Shown here one piece after another: positions 45,432 through 58,010 of a DNA stretch of 64,000 bases. The DNA is from Limnanthes douglasii subsp. nivea. Taxonomy: Eukaryota; Streptophyta; Magnoliopsida; Brassicales; Limnanthaceae. Positions within the stretch are counted from its first letter, which is position 1. Each line of letters opens with the position of its first letter. The notes below the pieces were generated by a model, which was not told the DNA's origin, did no database searches, and worked only from the letters and a program-made list of their open reading frames with translations. Location of the stretch: NCBI GenBank assembly GCA_036936605.1, contig JAUPFV010000004.1, positions 292,806,009 to 292,870,008 of the forward strand, written 5' to 3'. The position numbers and the translations under genes are program-made.

Positions 45432-45642
45432 GTTGGCGCATAACTATTATCATGTCCAACTAAAATTGGCACACAACTATTATCATGTGTGACAACTATT
45501 ATCGTGCTCAACAAAAGTTGACATACAACTATTATCAGGTCCAACAAATGTTGGCATGCAACTATTATTATATCCAACAAAAGTTGGCATACAACTATTA
45601 TTATATCCAACAAAGTTGGCACACATTTATTATCATATTCAG
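45432..45642 (+). repeat. 33-bp tandem repeat
   Basis: Six or so units of TTGGCATACAACTATTATTA followed by TATCCAACAAAAG, period 33 bp. The last full units are nearly identical and the outer ones degenerate. It lies between the integrase end and the antisense gene, in the spacer that holds the hairpin pair in the younger element. Confidence 0.85.
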
Positions 45643-45849
45643 TGAAAGTCTCAGATTTCATAAGAGTGGGCTTACAAAAGATATAGCAAACAAAGTTATA
45701 GAAAGTTCATTGGATAAAGCAAGCACTCCTCAGAAAACATTGGGAGCATTACAAAAATTGTCTCGGATGATAAGAGGTCTTATATAAGAAAGCCTCGAAA
45801 ATAACGAGGACTTGTACAAAAAAGTGGGAAAAGTGAGATTAACTACTTA

Positions 45850-48396
45850 GAACTTTTAGAAGAATATCTTCGGAATCCGATGCTTCACTTTCGTTGGCGA
45901 CAATACTAGGCGAACGATTTTCCGGAGGGACAAGTTTCCAAAAACTACCCAAGTCATAATCAGGGTATCATTGATGAATTTCTGTGATTAGCCCTGACCG
46001 GATGGTAGCATTCCTTGCATTCAGCTTGTCCACACATTTAGCGGTGTATGCTTCTATAGTCGCGGTCTTTTCTTTCTCAAGATTCCTTTAAATATATTTT
46101 TTCTCTTCCATTACCCTTTCAAAATCTGCGAGGCAATCTTTAAATCCTTTTGTTGAAAGTCCATTTGCATATTTAAGAGTTGCAATAAGTCTTTCTTGGG
46201 TGTCAGTTTTCTTACTGTAGAGGTCCATTTACTTTTGACAACATTTCTCGAGCAGCAAGACATAACTCTTTGAGGCAACCGGTTTTTTGAAGATAACATC
46301 AGATTGTTTTTCTAATATAGGGTGTTAGTGTTTGATCTCCTTGAACTTGGAAGAAGCAAGTGAAGCCTTAAATTTGTAATTATTTTTCCTATCTTCTAGA
46401 TGTTTCATATTTCCCCCATTGTGACCGAGACGTGAAGTAGCCTTCAAACACTGTAGGAAAAATCGTCTCCTTGAGAAACTTCGAATGAGCTGCTAGGAGA
46501 ACCCATTTCAACTGAGTTAAAGCTTGAGGTTTCCCCTCTCATAACAAGTGTATCAACAACTTGAGGTGGTTGACTTTGGGGAATATAAAGAGGAGCTAAC
46601 TTTGGGAAAATGTCGATGTTTTGTAAAAGATTTGGTGAAGGACTTGGTCAGAATTTTGTGCTTGGCCAGAATTGTTTCCTTCTTGCTCTCTAGCATCTTC
46701 GAATATTTCTTGGATATGCTCCATAATAATTTGTTTCTTCTTTTGTTCTTTTTCTTGAGCAAGTGAATAGGAGATTTTCGAGGAGAGGAGGTTGGGGCTT
46801 TAGCTGGATCAACTATTTTCGAGGAAGGGGTCGTTTTTGGAAGTGTATTTACTCTTTCAGAGTCAGAATTTTGATCTTTTAATGATACCTCTTCCTCGAA
46901 GTTCTCATCTAAGTAAATTTTAGCTCGGGAGTGCTTTGGGAAATAGATGAAAATATCTTTAGCTTCAAGTCATTCGAGGACTTCCTGTTGCGAGGGAAGA
47001 GTCATTTGTTCATCCAAAGATAACCTCTCTGAGGGGTCCAATCTCCACAATCGACTTTTGGCTAGATTGGTATTCATAAAACAGAGTCTGAATCATTTTT
47101 CCCAAGTTTCTTTGGCCTATTCGTTTAATTTGGTGAAGACGGTTGTTGCACTCAAGATAAAGTCAGCATAAGGCTTAGAGATGCCACTCATGGCTACAAA
47201 GAAGTTCGAAGAGTTAATATTTGAGATAGCTTGAATTATATTCTTAAAAATAAAGTATATACCTTTGTTGGTCCATAAAAGAGAGAGCTTGTGTGGATTC
47301 GAAGGAGATGATTATGAGCTTGTCTCCTAATGTCTAGAGAAGAAAAAAAATTGCTGCTTCCAAATCTTGTCAGCTTTAAGTAGGTTTTTCACTACTTTTT
47401 GTCCTCGGCCAAATGTGAGTGAACAGAATGGGAAAATGGAATTTTGGCCAGATCAGACAGCCCGATGAGCTCTTCCAAAGAAAATTCATGCCCAGAAATT
47501 CTTGATGCCATGATACACGCCATAAGTGTGTACCACATGTTGGGACCTGCTTGGGTGAGGCAGAGCTCGATTTTGGCAAAGTATTCAACAAAAAGTGGAT
47601 CCAATAGATACCTTAACCCCCAATTCATGACTTCTATGTATACGACAAGTTCGTCGTCTTTTACGGACAAAGGAGTTTCACCCTGGGTCAAAAATATGAT
47701 GGTGATATAGGAAGGAATCCCCTATCGAGTCCTTAGCATAGTTTCTTCGGAAGGTTAAAAATATTTGTACTTGATGTTGTGAAGAATTACCAAGTACTTT
47801 TTTCTATGCCCGGATATTTTTGCCAACAATGGTATCGAGTTCGAGGGGAACGGTGATGTCACCTTTGGATTTTTGAGCTATTCTTAAAGACAGCTCCTTG
47901 GAATTTTCAGGAAGGTTGATAGTCACTTGGCTCGTTGAGGTTAAGGAAGGCTCACCAATGTTTTTCTCAACTGTCTTTGGAATTTCTACTTGGTATGTGT
48001 TAGAAGATTCAACCAATGTCATTTTTTCTTTTGATTTAGTGGCATCAGATTTGACTGACTGGACTTCTTCATTAGTCATTGTGATTATTGGTGTGTGTGC
48101 TATATCTTCTTGTGTTAAACTTCGAGGAGGAATATCTGAGGTGAATCTAGGACTTTCTTGAGCAGTTTTAGAAGGATCAGCAGGTAAGTCCGACCGAGAG
48201 CCCTCGACTTTCTGTTGTTGAGGTTGAGTACCAACCTTAGGTTGGACAGTGGGGCTTCGAATTTCCGAGGGAGAGCCTTTAGAGCGTTTGTGTTATATGG
48301 AAGGTTTCTTACCTTGTGATGCTTTTTTCTTTTAGCAGAAGAGCTTTTGTGATGCTTATCTTTCCCCATTAATTCGAGGCTGATGTTAAGGGTCAA
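45850..48396 (-). pseudogene. Antisense gene of the old element, decayed
   Basis: The minus strand carries the PF04195-like core at 47691-47392: EVMNWGLRYLLDPLFVEYF and GPNMWYTLMACIMASRISG, followed by a likely intron at 47194-47262 (GTATAT donor, TTTGTAG acceptor). It continues GISKPYADFIL and KETWEK, matching the exon after the intron in the younger copy. Lys-rich (48396-48115) and coiled-coil remnants flank it. There are many stops. Position, orientation and intron agree with 33606-36582, so the antisense gene is ancestral to both elements. Confidence 0.75.
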
Positions 48397-49327
48397 ATAG
48401 TTGAGATTGAGGGATTGAGAGCATATGTTGAAAGGAATAATTTTTCAAGGGAGGCCAAGTGCCGTAAAAAATAGTGACAGGTGGTTCAGGTGTTGGATGG
48501 ACATAGGTGCCAACATCTATTTTCTCTTTGAAATTTTGACTAATAAACAACCACTATAGAATCCGACGGGTTTTTGGGGGCATAAGTTGTACTTTCGCTC
48601 TCTATAAATATTTTGGCAGAACTTTTTATCTCTAAGAAATGTGTCTAGAGAATAAAATGGGAAAAAGATTTTATAGAGGAAAGATGGGCTTCCGAAAAAG
48701 TTTAAGGCCCATGTGCGTATGACTTGTTTGCCTAGGGGTATAATGGGTGAAGTTGGTGTAAAGTTCTTTGGGGAAGCGTACAAGATCGTCTAAAATATAT
48801 TTGTCAGGAGAAGGGACGCACCAAGGTATGTGAATCGATTTGTGATGTGACAAAAATGTGTTCATTGGAATTGCCAGAGTTATCTTTTTGTGACGTCATT
48901 ACTAAAGAAAAGGCATGAAAACTTTTGGAATGTGTTGAAAGATTTTTATGAAGTTTGAAGGGATATGTTTAAAAGTTTGAGGTAACCTACCAAAAATTGG
49001 TCTGCCAAAGACATTTTGTTTAAAATTCATTCGGGGGAGAACTATTTGGATAAATATTAGTAGTCTTTATAAACATTATTCTTACAAAGACTGGGGGGAT
49101 ATATATACATATATAGATTTGTATTGAAAAATTTGAGGAAACTTAAAGCAAATGAGCCGCAATTTTCGAAGAGAAGAGTCGTAATTTTTGAAGAGAATAT
49201 CCGAAAAAGGCCAAGTTAAAAATCAGCCTTCTATGGACATTTTCAAAGAGATTTAAAGATAAGAAGCAATTCGAAGAATACCTAACAGTCTTTGCCAAAA
49301 ATATTTTCATAAAGACTGTGGGGCTAC
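48397..49327. other. Non-coding 3' part of the old element
   Basis: This lies between the antisense gene's start and the 3' LTR. A minus-strand CTATAAAATC near 48668-48677 may be the remains of the antisense promoter. GACTGTGGGGCTAC just before 49328 is a weak polypurine tract. A related stretch GACTGGGGGGATATA lies at about 49098. Confidence 0.45.
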
Positions 49328-49669
49328 TCATAAGAGATAATAAAAGATGATGTAGTTAATTGCAAAGAAGAAAGTTTATTTAGGAAAGATTGTTAATTAT
49401 GTAATAGAAAAGGACTAGTTTGAAGCAAATAATAAAAGTAAGGACTAATTATGAAATTACTAAGTTTTTGGACTTGTGGGGCCTACTATTGTACTATAAA
49501 AGCACCACCCTATTGTGGAAAAAAGGGTGATTGATAAAAAAAAAATTTCTCTCTCTAAAAGTGTAGAGCTTCTCTCTCTAAAACAAGTAACTAAGTAATC
49601 ATTAATACGAAATAAGTCCACGAAGCATTGTTTGACTCTAAAAACCCATCTCAAAGATTTCTTACCACA
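49328..49669 (+). repeat. 3' LTR of the old Tat element
   Basis: 342 bp, TCATAAGAGAT to CTTACCACA, collinear with 38803-39145. The initial TG has become TC. The divergence is spread evenly, with several short indels. Confidence 0.85.
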
Positions 49670-50243
49670 TTAATTACTACAAACATGTTAATCTTTCTAT
49701 AAAATGATTAACTTTTGCAACTCATAATTCTTAACTAATAGAATTCTTAAATTGATAGATATATATTAAGTTTTCTTAATGTGACCATTTTAAGTGTGCA
49801 AGACGTATGATAGTTTTCTTAAAAGAGTCATTTGAATATAAATTGAATTAAAGATTCTCTTAACATGTCTATTTTTTCATAATGACTGAAACTTATTTGG
49901 TGTACGGCCTTCTCAATATATTAACTGAATTATCTTACATCTTTTTATTTTTGTTACAATAGTCCATATTTAAATATTTAAATTCTGAATGTGATCATAT
50001 AGAAGTTTAAACTTAATTCTTCATGTATACCGCCATATGTTCATCATGTATCAACAATCACAATACTCAAGGGGTTATGAAGCTTCTTATCAACTAGATT
50101 TCTCATCTTATTCTGAGAGATATTACCTATTGTTCTAGTATTTCATTTATTTTTTCTGAATGATACAAAAATCCGGATAACATCATTACAAAATTTATTA
50201 AATGTAATCCTTAACGAAGACCGTCACTAAATTTTGGTAATTC
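49670..50243. other. Unassigned AT-rich sequence
   Basis: No domain or repeat border is recognised. It resembles decayed copia sequence in composition only. Confidence 0.4.
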
Positions 50244-50661
50244 AATATTGGTGAGGATAATTATTGCCTGAGGGTAGGCTCGTAATTTGTTGGATGTTTA
50301 ATAGTAGTATGTGGGTGTTATATATTTAGTGTAGAGAGTAGAGAGATAATTAAGCTGGCTGGTAGCAGTTAATTCTCATTACCCACACTTAATGCAGGTG
50401 GTTGGGTATTTATACCTTAATGTTTGGGCCCTTATGGGCTTTCGGGTCATGTTTAATGGACCCGAGTCATGTTCAAAGACCCATGAGCTCTAAGTAGGAG
50501 GGCAAGTAGCTTAGTCAAGAAGTGTTTAGGTTTTTTAGTACTTTTGTCATAGTTCGAACAGTCCTATGAGCTAAGTGTTCGAAGTGATCTGTCCGGTCCG
50601 GACGCCTTGGACCGATCTGTCTGTGTCCGGGGAGCATGCAAAATACGGACTCATCAAATAT
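50244..50661 (-). mobile_element. Solo LTR of the young Tat family, reverse orientation
   Basis: The LTR lies at 50249-50656 (408 bp) on the minus strand: TGATGAGTCCG at the high end, CCTCACCA at the low end, minus-strand TATAAATA at plus 50407-50414. The 5-bp duplication AATAT is perfect at 50244-50248 and 50657-50661. It is clearly related to 26964-27433 but diverged, sharing AGCCCATAAGGGCCCAAAC and other blocks. Confidence 0.95.
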
Positions 50662-51924
50662 ATCTCTCAATTAAAATCAAAGGTATTTTAATAGTTGTAA
50701 GACAACAATAAATCACCACTATATGTAAATATATTTTATCATCAGTCTATTTTTACATTTTAATATGTCTAATGAAAAAGGATTAATGATCCCTAATAAC
50801 TTGATGTAAATTGAAATATGAGCTAGGTTTACTTAAGTTTTGAAACATGGTGCAATATAATTAACTTTATTACTTAATATATATTTTAATATTTTTTAAA
50901 TATCTTTATTGGCCAATTCAGAATTTATAAGATTAAACTAATCGATTATTGAAAAATTCCAACTAATATATAGATCTCTAAATTTTAGATGAAATCAACC
51001 TAAATTGGGTAACCAATCCCCAATATATGATTTTCCAAAGTTAGTCAGTCATCTTGTTTTTTCACACTGAATACTTAAAAATAAAAAACAATTACTTTTG
51101 TTGTGAATTATGAATAATTTTTTCAAAATTTGGGTCTGAAACTTGACTCTATATTTATATTTATACTTAAACTTATTTTCTTATAATATTTTACCATTTT
51201 TTAGAAATTATTTTTTTATTTTCATAAATTTCATATTCAACCACTTGGAAAAGCTGAAGAATCAAAGCATTAAATAAAATCTGAATTTTGACTAGAAAAA
51301 TTATATATGAAAATAAAATATTTCATAATGTGTTCTAAAGAATATTACATAGGATTTCATCACTATATATCGATTCCTACTCTCTTTTATGAAGATTAGT
51401 CTAATACCATAGTTTGATAGATTTCTAGGCGTTCTTACTAAATAAGCATATAAATATTTCAATTCTATCTGAATAAATCAGTATATGTTACTTAAAGTAT
51501 ACCAATATTATTTACTCACACCACTTAAACATAATCGTCATATATATATATATATGACATAAAATAGATAAATGTGGTAGTGATTGGGAATTCATATGTA
51601 CCACACTCATCATGATTATTAGGGGATACGAAAAACACCAGCACGTTATATATTACCTATGGAGCCAGTAGTTTAAGGTTAAATATTATAGGTTATATGC
51701 CATATCCGATCAGGGAAACCTTCTGAAAGGGTCGTACCCGATTAATCATGGTAACTAAATGAACCTTTAAACAATGAAAAACGAGTTATGCCTGAATATT
51801 GTGTGTGTAAACACAAGAACAACATCATCCTACAGATGCTCACTATCAAGAAATATGTGTTGTAGTCTTCCAAAATGGTTGGCCTACACACACAACAACC
51901 GTTCATTAAGTTGTGAGGCCCCAT
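50662..51924. other. Unassigned AT-rich sequence
   Basis: Low-complexity, with no coding signal. A short ATATATATATATATATG tract is at about 51541-51556. Confidence 0.5.
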
Positions 51925-52598
51925 ACTCATTTCCTTTTGTGACTCACCTTACATTATTCATAAGATGAGGTTATCAGGTTTACAAATCAGTCACAGAGAA
52001 TGAGCATATGAATGGTCACATACACACATTTCTTTTCATGACTCGTATGGCTTTGTTAAGAAAGTGAGGTTACTAAGTATGTAAATTAATATCATAAAAT
52101 GAGCATATGAATTGCACATCATTATTTTCTTTCATGACTATCCTGAAAAAATCTCACTATATGGGGTTACTTAAGTTTGTTAATGGGTTATGGAGACTAA
52201 GCATCTGAATTTCACACACTCATTTTTTTCATAACTTTCCTGAAAAAGCCCACTATGTGGGGTTACGCATTTGTCAATCAGTCGTAGAGAATGCGAATCT
52301 GATTTGTACACACTTATTTCCTTTCACGACTTGCCTGGTAAAACCTCACTAGGCGGGGTTATGCATGTCTGTCAATCAGTCTCATACAATGAGTATCTGA
52401 ATGCTCGTACAAACTCTATTTTTTCATCTTTGCACGTGATAATTGCATTAGGTAGGGTAACACAGGTTTGCCAATCAGTATTAGAGAATAAATATCTAAA
52501 TTCTTGTATAAACTCATGACTTATTTAGAAAAATCCTACCATGTGGGATTACACAGGCTTGCCAATCAGTCACAGAGAATGAATATCTGAATGCGCGC
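51925..52598. repeat. Degenerate tandem array, period about 98 bp
   Basis: About seven units, each with ACTCATTT-C-TTTCATGACT, then CCTCACTATG-GGGGTTAC, then TTG-CAATCAGTCACAGAG and AATGAGTATCTGAATG. The CAATCAGT core recurs at about 52275, 52373, 52472 and 52563, spacings of 98, 99 and 91. Units are strongly diverged from one another. ORFs in it follow the repeat and are not genes. Confidence 0.85.
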
Positions 52599-52821
52599 AT
52601 TGTATCACGTACCAACGCAATTTTATGTCTATCTTACAATATAAGACTTTAATTTGTCGTACCATAATACACTTTGAGCGTCTAAGGAGGTTCAATGAGT
52701 TCATATATCATATATAATGCTTAGAGTTCTGAATATGATAAGGTTATATCATATCATAGTATATATTCATTATAACAATGAGGTAAGCTCACAGTAATTG
52801 ATAATAAAATGATAAAATACA

Positions 52822-53250
52822 AGTTCTAAGATGATGTTGGATGATGGTCATATAGAAGTGTTTAAACTAAAGTCACCAAGAAGATACTAGACGAGAGTTA
52901 CAAATAAGAATAAGACGAGAGACGTATAGAATTGATTAAATGAAGGCTCATAAAAAAATTATGATGAAGGTCACCAAAAATATACTAGACGAAGGTCACA
53001 AAAAAGAATAAAACGAGGGGCATATAAAAGTGGTTATATTAAGGTTACCAATAATTTTTAAGATGAAGGTCACCAAAAAATGTACTAGGCGAGCGTCATA
53101 AAATAAATAAGACAAGGGTTGTAAATAAATTTTTAGACGAGGGCCACCAATAAGATGTTAGATGAGGAGCGTATACTAGTGGTTAGACGATGGTCATAAA
53201 TAAACGTTTGGATGAAGTTCACGAAGAAAATGTAAGACGAGACAAAAAAA
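52822..53250. repeat. Second tandem array with 24-25 bp subunits and 98-bp order
   Basis: GTCACCAA-AATACTA starts at 52872, 52970 and 53068, exactly 98 apart. Related starts at about 53143 and 53217 are 75 and 74 apart. Each 98-bp unit holds four subunits of 24-25 bases ending in GACGAG or ATGAAG, and the later, shorter units hold three. It shares no sequence with the array at 51925-52598. Confidence 0.85.
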
Positions 53251-54926
53251 AGATTGTTTAAGTAGTTACAATTGAAAAATACGTGTCATAATTTGATAAG
53301 TTATCAAGAAAGTTTGTTAGGCTCTTATAACACATGTAAAATGATGATTCGTATACAGTGAAAGCTCACTATTGTTGATGTTTTTAACTATCAATATACT
53401 CTGACTTGCAAGGTCTCGTCACATGTTAATTCATAGTATCCAAGCATGTTGCTGTATAAAACTAATTGTTAAATTATAATCAACCTATAATTTATGAGAA
53501 ATGTTTTTCAAACCTAACGTTGATATAAAAATGGAAGATCGAACAATTTAATGGTAATTTACCCATATATAACAAGATTGGTAATATTATGAATATTTAT
53601 AATGTGGATACTAGTCGGATTGATGTAGATCTAAAGAGATAATCTCTCAATTGAGCACTTTCTCTATTGGGCTTTAAGGGCCCAATAAGGTTATGGTACT
53701 CTGCAGATGCAAACATATCGGACTATAGACAATTTTAACTAAATTTATGGTCTTGTTAAAAAAATTAAGCTAGCGAGTAATTAATAGAACATTCAATTTG
53801 GAACTAAATTAATATGTAGGCCTATATATTTAATTTAGGATGCTTTAAGCCTAAAGTATAAATATAAGCCTCAAACCGAAACATAAGTATACAAGAAATT
53901 AGTCGTTTCTTTGTACATGTCTTTTTCTTTGTTCATGTCGTTTTCTTTTTTCTCTCAAACCAAAAATAATTATTTATGACGAATAATCCATACAGAGGTT
54001 GTTGTTATTTTCTTTTAAGAACAAAATTAAAAGCAACTTGCATACTGCGGGATTATCCATAACCGACTTAACATCTAAGTCTACCGCTCTAGAATAATAA
54101 GCAGAATTTCAAGATTATGAATACTAGTAAGTATTTGTTTCTTTTAGTTTAATATAGACCTTCCAAATTACGAGAATATTGATTCTTATGTGCAAGCAAA
54201 CATAAAAAGAGTGGGGGTTAACCAATGAACATAGACTAGTTTTTGCGAAGAGAAACAAAGGTTGTCACGACTAAAAGACTTATGTTCTGTTCATCATGGG
54301 ACTACCCTAAATAAAAAAATTGCCTACTGAAAGTGGTTGTCGCGACGACAAATCAGTTTGTCACAGTTACTGCGAGAAACTTAAAATTCAAAATCTCATA
54401 TTGTTATGAATTAGGTTTTTTTTTCCAAATTTCAAAACTCAATCTTAAGCCATACATAATAATTAACCAACTTTATGCTTTTGATTTCACCAAACAATTC
54501 TTAAACATGCATTTCAAATTATGTAGGCCGTAAATATATATATAATATATAATATTCTCATTAAAAATAAGACGTGAGAGTTGGTGCTCCGCCCATATAA
54601 CGTTAGTGTTATCCAATGTGGGTTTTTAGTTATAAGAAAAAATTTGAGTGTTCTTTTAAGTTTTATAAATTCAGACTTCTTTTAGGTGATAGTTCATATC
54701 AACAGGTTGGTGTTGATTGTGGATAGACTTTAGCCCAATGGTTAAATCGGTAACTATTTGAAATTTTCTCAGTTTTACTCTTCAAAAATCATGGCCCATT
54801 TAACATATTCACGTGGAAAATGTCATCTTACTTGGAAAACTCAAGCATGTTGTGTATATGTATTAACCTATAGGATACAAAGACATGAACTGTCAATCTT
54901 ATGGTTGCTAACTAAATAAATATGTG
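53251..54926. other. Unassigned; possible LTR-like promoter near 53850
   Basis: No gene recognised. CTAAAGTATAAATATAAGCC near 53840 followed by a T-rich leader could be an LTR or other promoter. A tRNA-like AGCCCAATGGTTAAATCGG near 54731 is not backed by a B box. Confidence 0.4.
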
Positions 54927-55142
54927 TATGAGCTTAAGCAAACTCCTCGATTTTAGTACAAACGATTTGTTGATTATTTATTTACTATTTTATTTTATCA
55001 TAACACAACAGATCATTATTTATTTATCGCTTACCAATGAACGATTATGAAGTATATTCTTTTATACGTGAATGATATAATCTTAACAGCTTCCTCTAGT
55101 GATTTGCGTAAGTATATCATCTCATTTCTTAGTAACGAGTGA
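54927..55142 (+). pseudogene. Ty1/copia reverse transcriptase fragment
   Basis: One frame reads YELKQTPRF, KRFVDYLFTILFYHNTTDHY and LLYVNDIILTASSSDLRKYI, the copia segment from the LYGLKQAPR motif to the active site. The family has Y-V-D-D; here one Asp is Asn. Two internal stops are present (after PRF and after AYQ). Flanking domains are not readable. It is on the opposite strand to the other copia relics and is a different lineage. Confidence 0.85.
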
Positions 55143-56513
55143 GAATGATATACATTCTCAAAATATACAACGTCTTTAAACACTCAGATACAATTTACAC
55201 TAGGATCGCAACAAATAAAATATTTGTGATCGATTGAATAACCTAAAAATATACATTAAAATGATTGATTATGAGTTTTTTGTGTTCAAGTATCAGAAGA
55301 ATAACAAAATATACATTAATAAAAAATACGCAAAATAAAATAATATATATTAATACTAAATAATTACGCTAAAGACAATAGATCATTCGATAAATACAAC
55401 TTCGTTGATATGATGCATAACAATGAAAAATTAAATTTACCCTAAAATATGGTGTGTATATATGATTCTAGTAAAATGGTGCAAACAACATAACTACGTT
55501 CTCCATTCTTTCGTTCACCCATCTCGTTTTGTTGTACCGATGAATGATATTTTATTTTGAGAAATTGTAACGTTATTTTATATAATAATAGTAAAAAGAG
55601 TGAAATATATATTTGTCTTCATTGTCATAATAAAGTGTTTTGATCTTATAAGAATTGAATCGGAATAAATATGTGTAACACTTCAAAAATCGAGAATAAT
55701 TTACTTTTATAATAAAGGAAATAAATTTATATAAAATTAATATTATCATTAATAAAAGTGAAAAATTATATATACTTTTTATAAGAAGTGTTAGGTGTCA
55801 TACTCTATACTACATATGGTATATGAGAGGGAAATGGTAACATTTTATGTTTTCAAACTTACAAAAGTTACAATGAAATTGTATAACGTTAAAAGAATGA
55901 TACATTTTATACCCAATGGCAATAAAATTTAGTTGCATCCAAAGTATATTATGGTACAGATGCCCTAAAATTTTGTGTCATGATTGAAAATCTGACGTAG
56001 CTAAGAGTGCGGACAGACTGGTTTCTCACTAAGGTATTAAAATTTGGTCAAACATGTACTCAAATCAATATTTCGATGAGCCCGTCAAATTTCAAAAATG
56101 TGACTTATCACTAATTTTGATACCCAAACTTGACCCATAAACCTTTCAAAACCTATTTTTTATATTTACGCGTTATTTTTATTTATTTGTTTTATTTTAA
56201 AACACTTATGTAATTTCCTTTATTTGGGATTAGGGTTTTGGGTAATTGCTATAAAGCATCATATACCATATTTTGTCATCAGACTTTTATTAATTAAATT
56301 TTGAAAATTAATTCTATGAGTCTTTCTTACTCTCTAACCTAGGGTTAAGATTTTATCTATTATTTATTTCTTTAAATTTCTGACACGCCATCATTTAGAA
56401 TCAGATCCCAACAATTCATGCTACGCAGATACAAGAATCATATTCTGGACCTCTTTATTGGAGAAGTTGGAATAAAAAATACCATATTTCAGTCTACCTG
56501 CACAATCGAGGGA
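55143..56513. other. Unassigned AT-rich sequence
   Basis: No domain, repeat border or RNA gene recognised. Confidence 0.5.
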
Positions 56514-56930
56514 ATAATTTACAAATTTGTAATCGATTCGAACAATTGTGACACTCTGATTTCATAGAAAGTTGTTCAGAAAGTGTCGTTAAAAACTGTA
56601 CTTCTTCCAAACCCTTACATACTATCATGACTTATAGGTTACAACGAGGTAACGGTTTCTAGACGTTGTTTAATTGTATTTTATGTTTGCCATCTAGTTT
56701 TAGGACGTCCATGACAATTTAAAATGAATTATACTTATGATGGTAGAACAAATCGATACTATTTTGCAAAACATGGTTGCAAGTTTATACAGGTGTCATC
56801 TAGAGTAGTGTCTCCAAAACCACCACCAGTTAAAGAGTTTCATTCTCATACTGCACCAACTACAGATATTATTTTTGACTCTAAAACTATATATGAGCTC
56901 AAATTTGACAAACCGGTTTGTGATAAGTAA
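56514..56930 (+). pseudogene. Ty3/gypsy protease region fragment
   Basis: One frame, with three stops, gives VIDSNNCDTLIS (protease active site, where family members have D-G/S-G), then VTVSRRCLIVFY, CHLVLGRP and TYDGRTNRYYFAKHGCKFI. This is the protease-to-RT linker typical of gypsy elements that carry an LGRPWQ-D block. The Trp after GRP is a TGA. It is unrelated to the Tat elements in this window. No reverse transcriptase follows. Confidence 0.78.
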
Positions 56931-57028
56931 TGACGAGGTCGAAGAGAAGAGCGTTGATAGTAAAAATTTAAAACCTTTAAAAGAATTACAAATTTAGAAA
57001 TCAATTTTTTTATCAGACGAGAAAAAAA

Positions 57029-57625
57029 ATGAAACAAAATATTTCATCAACCGTGGATAAAAATCATTCTTCAACCATTGAGAAATTCGATAAAAATCCT
57101 ATTATTACAAATATCGAGTATAATCTAAAATATGGACTAGAAAAAAAAAATCAATGTCAAAAAAAGAAAAACATAAAGGGGTCTACTAAATTAGACAACC
57201 CCATCCAACCAGTTGATTTGTTTCAACATAGAGAACGGATGAGAAAAACAACCAGAGTTCAAAGATGGACTCGAAAGAGGATGAAAGCAAATATGAGGAT
57301 TGGTAAAAATGCTTCAAGACAAGTTGAACATGTAGTCACAATCTCTAACCCTAACGATGAGACTAGTTCCTTTCAACATAGTGGTAAGTATATTTGCCAT
57401 ACTCATGATGCATTGTTCATGGTTCAGTGTGTTTCTCTGAAGGTTTGTTGTAATTATGGGAGCTCAGTAGATGTATATAAGGTGTTCGATGTAATTCCCA
57501 ATAGAACTATTCGGATGGATCCATTCTCCTATGTGTTTTACTACAATTTTAAGGTAGTAGCTGAAACCTTTTTGCAGGAAAACAACTTTAAAGGCTTACC
57601 TACGTTGTTGAATATATATGCATGA
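57029..57625 (+). CDS. Hypothetical 198-codon ORF, origin unclear
   Basis: An open frame with a Lys/Arg-rich middle (RERMRKTTRVQRWTRKRMK) and a C-terminal part (KVVAETFLQENNFKGLP) ending in TGA. The frame continues directly into the LRR relic downstream. I do not recognise a domain. It sits between a gypsy protease relic and an LRR relic, so it may be a chimera of decayed transposon and receptor sequence. It is unlikely to be a functional gene. Confidence 0.3.
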   Translation: MKQNISSTVDKNHSSTIEKFDKNPIITNIEYNLKYGLEKKNQCQKKKNIKGSTKLDNPIQPVDLFQHRERMRKTTRVQRWTRKRMKANMRIGKNASRQVEHVVTISNPNDETSSFQHSGKYICHTHDALFMVQCVSLKVCCNYGSSVDVYKVFDVIPNRTIRMDPFSYVFYYNFKVVAETFLQENNFKGLPTLLNIYA

Positions 57626-58010
57626 TTTTGGTCTGGAGTCACATGCGATAACTCATTTGGTTTAAACTTAATATTAGTTGGGTTGGATCTTAGCGATAAT
57701 AAACTTGAGGGAAAAGTCTATGACCCGGTGACCGATCTGAACAAGCTACGATTCCTTAACTTTTCCTACAATTATCTCACTGACCTGCACCCTGTAAAAC
57801 TTTTTCAACTCCAGCATCTCGATAATTATTGATTTCGGTATAAGTGATTTCTTGGGTGTTATCCCAAAATGTACTCATGCCTTCACTCAAACATATTGAT
57901 ATTTTGTATAATAACCTCAATGAGTATGAGGATGCCTCTTTCTGTACAACCTCACTTTACATACAATAAATAAATTTGGAGAACAACAATATCTCTAGAT
58001 AAATTTCTGT
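57626..58010 (+). pseudogene. LRR receptor-like protein fragment
   Basis: In frame with the preceding ORF: WSGVTCDNSFG (the W-x-GVTC end of a plant LRR N-cap), then leucine-rich repeats LVGLDLSDNKLEGKVY and LRFLNFSYNYLTDLH, LFQLQHLD. Stops follow at 57830 and beyond. Weak further LRR traces (INLENNNIS near 57970) continue in shifted frames. The family are plasma-membrane receptors; by eye it is nearest the peptide-receptor type. Only about two repeats survive. Confidence 0.78.

Larger units (their letters stand above)
38803..49669 (+). mobile_element. Old, decayed Tat-type gypsy element
   Basis: LTRs at 38803-39145 and 49328-49669 differ at roughly a tenth of positions with small indels, so this is a much older insertion than its neighbour. 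The inside has the same plan: gag, protease, UAG, reverse transcriptase, two RNase H regions, integrase, antisense gene. All coding parts carry stops and shifts. A solo LTR (42611-42943) is nested in reverse transcriptase. No matching 5-bp target duplication is evident (ATTGT on the left, TTAAT on the right). Confidence 0.9.

Noticed and set aside
38798..49674. Target duplication of the old Tat element
   Set aside because: ATTGT on the left and TTAAT on the right do not match; the LTR edges are too decayed to decide.
51925..53250. CRISPR-like array
   Set aside because: Units are diverged and contiguous with no constant repeat and unique spacers, and the sequence is plant nuclear.
54715..54790. 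tRNA/SINE-like AGCCCAATGGTTAAATCGG near 54731
   Set aside because: No acceptable B box at the right distance and no target duplication or tail.
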